Below the pieces are notes generated by a model. It was not told where the DNA came from. It ran no database searches and was given only the letters and a program-made list of their open reading frames with translations. Below, piece by piece: positions 22,673 through 27,434 of a stretch of DNA of 27,434 bases. Positions within the stretch are counted from its first letter, which is position 1. Every line of letters begins with the position of its first letter. This DNA comes from Lentisphaeria bacterium (GTDB taxonomy: Bacteria > Verrucomicrobiota > Lentisphaeria > Oligosphaerales > Oligosphaeraceae). The stretch is taken from NCBI GenBank assembly GCA_016287975.1, contig JAEEXV010000298.1:1-27434 (forward strand), read 5' to 3'. The position numbers were made by a program, and so were the translations under genes.

Positions 22673-24400
22673 ATGAAATGCCCATATTGCGAGAATGAGA
22701 TTTCCGATGATGCGAAGGCCTGCATCCATTGCTGGCACGATTTGCCGCAGAATGTGAATGAGACGCAGCGGCCTGAGGAGGCGGCGGATTCGGATCTTGC
22801 GCCCATTCTTTTGCCCGACCCACGAAAGAGTCAGGCCTCGGAGCCAGCTGGCACGGTGTCCGTGTCCTCGGTGCCTGCGCCAGCCGAGGCGACGCCCGCA
22901 GGCACGCCCGAGGGGATTTCGGAAGCTTTCGGGAAAGTGGCGATGTCGGCGGAGGCGGGGCAGTATTCAGTGCCGCTCGGAATGCCGCCCAGCCTGGAAG
23001 CCGTCTGGCGTCTCTCCGATGTGGATTTGGCGGCGGCACGCCATTCCACAGTCGTGCTCAAACGCATCGGAATGCTCTTCTATCTCCTCCCGTTCCTATG
23101 TGCGTCCACAGTTGGATCCTGGCTCTTCCGCCTCTATACCTGGCTTTTCTATATTGTCTGCTGGTGGCCAGTAGGATATGTCCTTCGGAATGTCCGAACG
23201 GTTCTGGCGCAGCGTCGGCTGAAACATATTTCCATCGTGAGCGCGGGATGCAGTCTTATCTCAATTGGGGTGGCATTGTTCTTTGCCTTTCAGATTGATA
23301 GCGAGGGTGCGTCGAATGAGTTCGCAAAACTGGTGGGATATTATGCGGGAGCGCTTCTGTTGCCATGCATTTACGGCATCATTTGGCTGTATGTGCTGCG
23401 GCATTGCCGAAATCCGCATATTTTTGCCGAAGATCCGTGCTCGCCTGCCGAAGTCGAGTTCATTTGGAAGAACCGCTGGCATCTTGCAAAGGGGGCGGCG
23501 ATGACTTATCCAGCGCGATACGAAAAGACGTTTTTAGGGGCCATTGCGCTGTTTGGGTGCCTGTTGTCATACCTGATGGCAATCTTGTTCATCTTTGCGA
23601 TTTACATGACATCTACAAAGCCTCTGAATGAGCAAAAGGCTATGAAGGGCTTGGAGGAGAACGACGCGATGACGACTCCTCGTCAACTGAGCCGCCCAGT
23701 CGAGGAGATGGAGACGGAGGAAGTAAGGCAGAACGCCGCGGCGGGGGATGTCCGCGCCCAGCAGGAACTTGCGCTTCGCTTTTTTACGGGGAGCAAAGGG
23801 GTTGAACGCGATGAGCGGCAGGCGGTATTGTGGCTCCGCAAAGCCGCAGAACTGGGAGATCCCTATTCGCAGGCGTTTCTGGGCGACATGTATTTCAACG
23901 GGACAGGCATCCAGCAGGACGACGGCGAGGCCGCGAAGTGGTGGCAGAAGTCGGCGGAGCAGGGCTGTGCCGAGGGACAATGGCGGGTTGGTCAACTTCA
24001 CTACATGGGGCGTGGCGTTCCAAAGGACGATGCGGAGGCGGTGAAGTGGTTCCAAAAATCGGCGGAGCAGGGCAGCGCGGACGGACAGTTCCTGCTGGGG
24101 CGGTGCTGCATGGAAGGCTGGGGACGGACTGCGGATCCAGCGGAGGCGGTGAAGTGGTTCCAAAAGGCGGCGGAGCAGGGGCAGTCAGGGGGACAGATCT
24201 GGCTGGGATTGTGCCTGGGGAATGGAGTCGGAGCCGAACGGGATGTCGAGGCTGGCGCACAATGGCTGCGCAAAGCCTACGCAAATCCTTCCACAAGCGA
24301 GGAGGATAAGAAATTCATCGGCGAATTCTTGGAGAAATGGGGAAAGACGCCGAACCAGACGGAGGACCCGAGACCTAAGACCCAAGACCCAAAACCTTAG
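22673..24400 (+). CDS. Zinc-ribbon, membrane-spanning protein with Sel1-like repeats
   Basis: This 575-residue protein starts with a zinc ribbon (C3-x2-C6 and C17-x2-C20, CPYCENEI and CIHCWHDL). A disordered Pro/Ala/Ser stretch follows (about 40-110). Four or more transmembrane segments lie at about 135-300, including LFYLLPFLCASTVGSWLF and FLGAIALFGCLLSYLMAILF. The rest holds about five Sel1-like repeats with the pattern A-x-x-W-x-x-K-A-A-E-Q-G, which form a protein-binding solenoid. It is probably an inner-membrane scaffold; no enzyme motif is visible. The start is ATG 22673 with GGGAG 7 bases upstream. Its last 13 or so residues (EDPRPKTQDPKP) come from the minisatellite that continues past the stop. 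Base composition is less GC-rich than in the neighbouring core genes. Confidence 0.82.
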   Translation: MKCPYCENEISDDAKACIHCWHDLPQNVNETQRPEEAADSDLAPILLPDPRKSQASEPAGTVSVSSVPAPAEATPAGTPEGISEAFGKVAMSAEAGQYSVPLGMPPSLEAVWRLSDVDLAAARHSTVVLKRIGMLFYLLPFLCASTVGSWLFRLYTWLFYIVCWWPVGYVLRNVRTVLAQRRLKHISIVSAGCSLISIGVALFFAFQIDSEGASNEFAKLVGYYAGALLLPCIYGIIWLYVLRHCRNPHIFAEDPCSPAEVEFIWKNRWHLAKGAAMTYPARYEKTFLGAIALFGCLLSYLMAILFIFAIYMTSTKPLNEQKAMKGLEENDAMTTPRQLSRPVEEMETEEVRQNAAAGDVRAQQELALRFFTGSKGVERDERQAVLWLRKAAELGDPYSQAFLGDMYFNGTGIQQDDGEAAKWWQKSAEQGCAEGQWRVGQLHYMGRGVPKDDAEAVKWFQKSAEQGSADGQFLLGRCCMEGWGRTADPAEAVKWFQKAAEQGQSGGQIWLGLCLGNGVGAERDVEAGAQWLRKAYANPSTSEEDKKFIGEFLEKWGKTPNQTEDPRPKTQDPKP

Positions 24401-24569
24401 ACCGAGGCCCCCAGACCCCAGACCCAAGCCCCATCTTACGGGGACCCCAGACCCCAGACTTCAGACCCATCGGAGACCCCAGACCCCAGACTTCAGACCC
24501 ATCGGAGACCCAAGACCCCAGACCCAAGACTTCAGACCCATCGGGGAGTTTGGCGTTCTGTGCCGGCCC
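24362..24569. repeat. Right repeat array, running out of the Sel1 gene
   Basis: GACCCCA/GACCCAA units of about 9 bases begin inside the Sel1 gene and continue past its stop. They then form three longer copies ending CTTCAGACCCATCGG. Two blocks, 24430-24459 and 24552-24569, are identical to the left repeat. A degraded version of the left hairpin follows at about 24563-24582. The gap to rbgA (24401-24662) holds no gene. Confidence 0.8.
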
Positions 24570-24662
24570 ATTTTGGGGTTGGAGGAGGGCGGGCGGCGTG
24601 GCGGGGCGTGGCGGTGGGATTATCTTATGGCAATGCGCAAGAAATGAAATGAGGCGAAGACT

Positions 24663-25586
24663 ATGAAACCGTTTCTGGAGAAGAATCCTGCTGGGGCGAA
24701 CGAGGCGACGCCGCGCGCGGCGTGGTTTCCAGGGCACATGCTGAAGGCGGAGCGCCAGATGCGCGAGGCGCTGTCGCTGGTGGATCTGGTGGTGCAACTG
24801 GTGGACGCGCGGGCGCCGCTGTCAAGCCGCAACCCGAAGTTGCTGGAATGGCTTCAGCAGCGCCCGCATGTCGTGGTCGCGAACAAGGCGGATCTGTCGA
24901 GCCCGCAGCTGAACCGCGCGTGGCGCGCGTGGTTCGAGGCGCAGGGGGAGCCAGTCGAGTTTCTGCAGGCGGCGCACTTGAAGAGCGCGGCGGAACTGAC
25001 GGCGGGATGGAAGGCGGTGATCGAGGCGTCGCGTCAGGCACGCGGAGTGACGCGGCCGATGCTGCGTCCCTATCGGCTGATGATCGTGGGCATCCCGAAC
25101 ATCGGCAAATCGACGCTGATCAACCGCCTGAAGTCGCGCAATGTCGCGAAGATGGGGCCGAAGCCAGGCGTCACGCGACAGACGCAATGGGTGCCGATCG
25201 CGGGCGGAATGGAGCTGCTGGACACGCCTGGCGTGCTGTGGCCGCAGTTGCGCGACCGCGACCAGGAGATGCTGCTGACGCTGCTGGGCAACATCCCCGA
25301 CGAGGCGGGGGATCCCGTGCGCACGGCGTCCAACCTGGTGACACGCGTCCAGGCGCTGGGCATCCGCGAACCATGGAAGGCGCTGGATCTGCCAGGCGAG
25401 CCGCCCGAAGAGCCTGAGGCGCTGCTGGAGGCGCTGGCGCGGCGCCGCGGGATGCTGCTGCCAGGCGGCGTGCCGTCGCTGTCGAACGCCGCGCACGGGC
25501 TGCTCAAGGACTTTCGGCTTGGGCGGCTGGGCCGCTGGACCTTCGAGCGCCCGCCGCAGGCGGCGAAGGCGGACGGGGAGGCATGA
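24663..25586 (+). CDS. rbgA: Ribosome biogenesis GTPase RbgA (YlqF)
   Basis: The 307-residue protein is a circularly permuted GTPase needed for late assembly of the large ribosomal subunit. Motif order is the permuted one: G4 NKAD (74-77), then G1 GIPNIGKST (143-151, K149), G2 threonine in GVTRQTQW (T171) and G3 DTPG (187-190). It opens with WFPGHMLKAERQM, the WFPGHM box of the family. The C-terminal helical domain completes the family length (B. subtilis RbgA is 282 residues). The start is ATG 24663 with GAGG 8 bases upstream. Its stop overlaps the region of the truB start, so it heads an operon. YlqF is the best match; the related YqeH and YawG types lack this N-terminal box. Confidence 0.93.
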   Translation: MKPFLEKNPAGANEATPRAAWFPGHMLKAERQMREALSLVDLVVQLVDARAPLSSRNPKLLEWLQQRPHVVVANKADLSSPQLNRAWRAWFEAQGEPVEFLQAAHLKSAAELTAGWKAVIEASRQARGVTRPMLRPYRLMIVGIPNIGKSTLINRLKSRNVAKMGPKPGVTRQTQWVPIAGGMELLDTPGVLWPQLRDRDQEMLLTLLGNIPDEAGDPVRTASNLVTRVQALGIREPWKALDLPGEPPEEPEALLEALARRRGMLLPGGVPSLSNAAHGLLKDFRLGRLGRWTFERPPQAAKADGEA

Positions 25587-25588
25587 CC

Positions 25589-26296
25589 ATGGCGAAGCGG
25601 CCGACCAATCATCTGGACGGGATCCTGCTGGTGGACAAGCCCGCCGACTGGACGAGTTTCGACGTGGTCAACTGCGTGCGGCGCACCTTCCAGTTGGACA
25701 AGGTCGGGCACTGCGGCACGCTGGATCCGTTCGCGACGGGGCTGCTGGTGCTGCTGCTGGGCAGGGCGACACGCCTGCAGGACCAGTTGATGGCGCAGGA
25801 CAAGCGCTACACGGGCACGCTCCGCCTGGGCGTCGAGACCGATTCGGAGGACTTGACGGGCGAGATTGTCGCGACGCATGAGGTGCCAGCGCTGGAAGCC
25901 GCGGGCTTCCAGGCGGCGGCGGACGGTTTTCTGGGGGATGGGGAGCAGGTGCCGCCGATGCACTCGGCGATCAAGGTCGACGGGCGGCCGCTGTACAAAC
26001 TCGCGCACCGCGGGGTGTCGATCGAGCGGGCGCCGCGTCCGATCCGCATCGACGCCTTCCGTCTGACGTCCTTCCGCCTGCCTGAAATCGACTTCGAGGT
26101 GCGCTGCTCGAAGGGGACCTATATCCGCACGCTGGCGGCGGACTTCGGGCGGCGCCTGGGCTGCGGGGCGCATTTGCGGGCGCTGCGGCGCGAGGCCAGC
26201 GGCACACACGAGGTCAAGGACGCGGTGCAACTGGAGCCGTTGCGCGGGTGGACGCTCGCGGAACTCGCCGCCCATCTGGAGCCGTTGCCGTCATGA
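25589..26296 (+). CDS. truB: tRNA pseudouridine(55) synthase TruB
   Basis: The enzyme converts U55 in the T loop of tRNAs to pseudouridine. The family motif GHCGTLDPFATG is at residues 40-51 with catalytic D46. GILLVDKPADWTSFDVV, the RYTGTLRLGVETDSEDLTGE block, PPMHSAIKVDGRPLYKLAHRG and CSKGTYIRTLAADFG follow in the usual order. At 235 residues it is a short TruB lacking a C-terminal PUA extension. Two start codons are possible. ATG 25583 overlaps the rbgA stop, but ATG 25589 lies 7 bases after GGGGAGG, so I prefer it. Its stop overlaps the ribF start by 4 bases. Confidence 0.95.
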   Translation: MAKRPTNHLDGILLVDKPADWTSFDVVNCVRRTFQLDKVGHCGTLDPFATGLLVLLLGRATRLQDQLMAQDKRYTGTLRLGVETDSEDLTGEIVATHEVPALEAAGFQAAADGFLGDGEQVPPMHSAIKVDGRPLYKLAHRGVSIERAPRPIRIDAFRLTSFRLPEIDFEVRCSKGTYIRTLAADFGRRLGCGAHLRALRREASGTHEVKDAVQLEPLRGWTLAELAAHLEPLPS

Positions 26297-27240
26297 CGCC
26301 GCGCGTGGTCACACATCCTGCGGAACTGGCGGGGGCGGGGCCCGTGGTCGTCGCCATGGGGACCTTCGACGGGATGCACCTGGGCCACCAGGCGGTGCTC
26401 GCGCAGTGCGTGAACGCCGCCAAGGCGTGCGGCGGCGTGGCGGCGGCGCTCTTCTTCGAGCCGTCGCCGCGCGAAGTGCTTGATCCCGCGCATGCGCCGC
26501 AACTCCTGACCACGCCCGCTCGGCGGCTGGAGTTGATGCGGGCGGGCGGCATCGAGGCCGCCATCCAGTATCCGTTTACGCAGGAGACCGCGCGCACGGA
26601 GGCGGCGGAGTTCCTGCGGCGGGAGTTCTTTTCGGTGCCTGGGCTGCGTCTGCGGGCCTTCTGTATCGGCGAGGAATGGCGCTTCGGGCGCGGAAACGCG
26701 GGCGACGTGCCGCTGCTGCGCCAGATCGCCGCCAGGCATGGCGTCGCGGTGCATGCGGCGCCGCCGATGCGGGACGGGGGCGGCGTCATTTCAAGCACGC
26801 GCATCCGCGCGCATGTCGCCGCGGGCGAGTTCGCCGCCGCCGCCGCGATGCTGGGACGTCCGTATTCCATCGACGGAACGGTCGTCGCGGGCGCAGGCGT
26901 CGCGCATGAAAGGCTTTCCTGCCCGACCGCGAATCTCGACGAACCGCGGCTGCAACTGCCCCCGTATGGCGTCTATGCGACGCGGACGACCTTCGCGGGC
27001 GAGGGCGCCGCGCATCTTGGCATCGCCTACATCGGGGATGCGCCGACCCTGCGTTCGGACGGGAAGCCCATCCTTGAACTTCATCTCTTCGACTTCGACG
27101 GGAACCTCTATGGGCGGCGCATCTCCGTCGAGCCCGTTCGCTTCCTGCGTCCGAGCAGGCGCTTCGCGGACGCCGCCGCGCTTTCAGCGCAGATCCAGCG
27201 CGACCTCGCCGCCGCCCGCGCGGCGCTGAAAGACGGGTAA
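26293..27240 (+). CDS. ribF: Bifunctional riboflavin kinase / FAD synthetase
   Basis: This 315-residue enzyme phosphorylates riboflavin to FMN and adenylates FMN to FAD. The N-terminal nucleotidyltransferase domain shows GTFDGMHLGHQ (23-33), FFEPSPREVL, GEEWRFGRGNAGDV and ISSTRIR. The C-terminal kinase domain shows GRPYSIDGTVVAG, CPTANL with the conserved PTAN, LPPYGVYAT and LHLFDFDGNLYG with the catalytic-region residues. The glycine-rich loop before PTAN reads GAGVAHERLSCPTAN, less standard than G-R-x-L-G-F-P-T-A-N. Start ATG 26293 overlaps the truB stop by 4 bases (ATGA), so the genes are translationally coupled. An open frame further upstream lies within truB and is rejected. Confidence 0.95.
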   Translation: MTPRVVTHPAELAGAGPVVVAMGTFDGMHLGHQAVLAQCVNAAKACGGVAAALFFEPSPREVLDPAHAPQLLTTPARRLELMRAGGIEAAIQYPFTQETARTEAAEFLRREFFSVPGLRLRAFCIGEEWRFGRGNAGDVPLLRQIAARHGVAVHAAPPMRDGGGVISSTRIRAHVAAGEFAAAAAMLGRPYSIDGTVVAGAGVAHERLSCPTANLDEPRLQLPPYGVYATRTTFAGEGAAHLGIAYIGDAPTLRSDGKPILELHLFDFDGNLYGRRISVEPVRFLRPSRRFADAAALSAQIQRDLAAARAALKDG

Positions 27241-27287
27241 AGACAATCGGTCTGTCGCCCAGGGGATACGCATTTGCCCAGCGTGTG

Positions 27288-27307
27288 CCGGCGGGCTTGC
27301 CCGCCGG
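27288..27307. terminator. Strong GC hairpin downstream of ribF
   Basis: CCGGCGGGC (27288-27296) and GCCCGCCGG (27299-27307) form a perfect 9-base stem, about 50 bases past the ribF stop. No T-run follows, so it is not a canonical intrinsic terminator. It may stabilise the 3' end or be another palindromic repeat. Confidence 0.35.
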
Positions 27308-27322
27308 GAGAGGGGGCTGGAT

Positions 27323-27385
27323 TTTCCGGAGTTTCCGGAGTTTCCGGAGTTTCCGGAGTTTCCGGAGTTTCCGGAGTTTCCGGGG
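27323..27385. repeat. 7-copy 9-bp minisatellite
   Basis: Six perfect copies of TTTCCGGAG and a seventh, TTTCCGGGG, follow the ribF hairpin. Each unit contains the palindrome TCCGGA. No gene is supported here. Confidence 0.95.
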
Positions 27386-27420
27386 CCTCCGAAGGCGGGG
27401 GCTGGTTGGCTCGGCGGTCC

Positions 27421-27434
27421 GCCACGGCGGGACG
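27421..27434. repeat. Start of dispersed palindrome copy, cut by the window end
   Basis: The last 14 bases repeat 4-17 exactly (stem GCCACGGC, loop GGGAC, first base of the second arm). The element presumably continues past the window. Confidence 0.6.

Overview
The window is a GC-rich bacterial chromosome segment, most likely from the PVC superphylum and probably Lentisphaerota (Victivallis-like). This is inference. It rests on a prepilin-like protein with an N-terminal helix of the kind abundant there, large secreted carbohydrate-active proteins, a family B DNA polymerase with an archaeal-style active site, and intergenic DNA full of short tandem and palindromic repeats. There are 20 well-supported protein genes (plus one doubtful 27-codon frame), one tRNA-Leu(CAA), three good promoters and about ten repeat tracts.

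Layout. 1-1.9 kb: a GNAT acetyltransferase and a Fic-domain protein (both minus strand), in DNA visibly less GC-rich than its neighbours. 2.1-2.4 kb: a palindromic repeat array. 2.4-8.2 kb: a minus-strand run rodA, lepB, stand-alone NFACT-R protein, HemW-like radical SAM enzyme, then (after a 13-copy 9-bp minisatellite) a secreted UGSC-type cysteine protein with an arginine/glycine-rich repeat tail. 8.4-10.6 kb: family B DNA polymerase (plus). 10.9-13.4 kb: a secreted chagasin-like cysteine-protease inhibitor (minus) and a secreted protein joining a degenerate M48 peptidase domain to an alpha/beta hydrolase (plus).

13.5-20.6 kb is a minus-strand carbohydrate cluster: SGNH esterase, pilin-like protein under a perfect-consensus promoter, 1072-residue secreted glycosidase-like protein, and BNR/sialidase-like protein. 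Two minisatellite arrays sharing about 50 near-identical bases separate these genes. The esterase, glycosidase-like and BNR proteins plausibly act together on a decorated glycan. 20.8-22.4 kb: a CesT-type secretion chaperone (plus), the tRNA with its promoter, and two overlapping small genes of unknown function (minus). 22.7-24.4 kb: a zinc-ribbon/membrane/Sel1-repeat protein flanked by direct repeats. 24.7-27.2 kb: a tightly overlapping rbgA-truB-ribF operon for ribosome maturation, tRNA modification and flavin cofactor synthesis. The window ends in a 7-copy 9-bp minisatellite and part of the palindrome that also opens it.

No complete new defence or mobile system is evident. The most unusual items are the M48-like protein whose zinc motif reads HAYAH, the CX4CX2C cluster in the HemW-like enzyme, the UGSC-type protein with its repeat tail, the orphan CesT chaperone, and a recurring class of minisatellites with periods divisible by three that also run into coding sequence.
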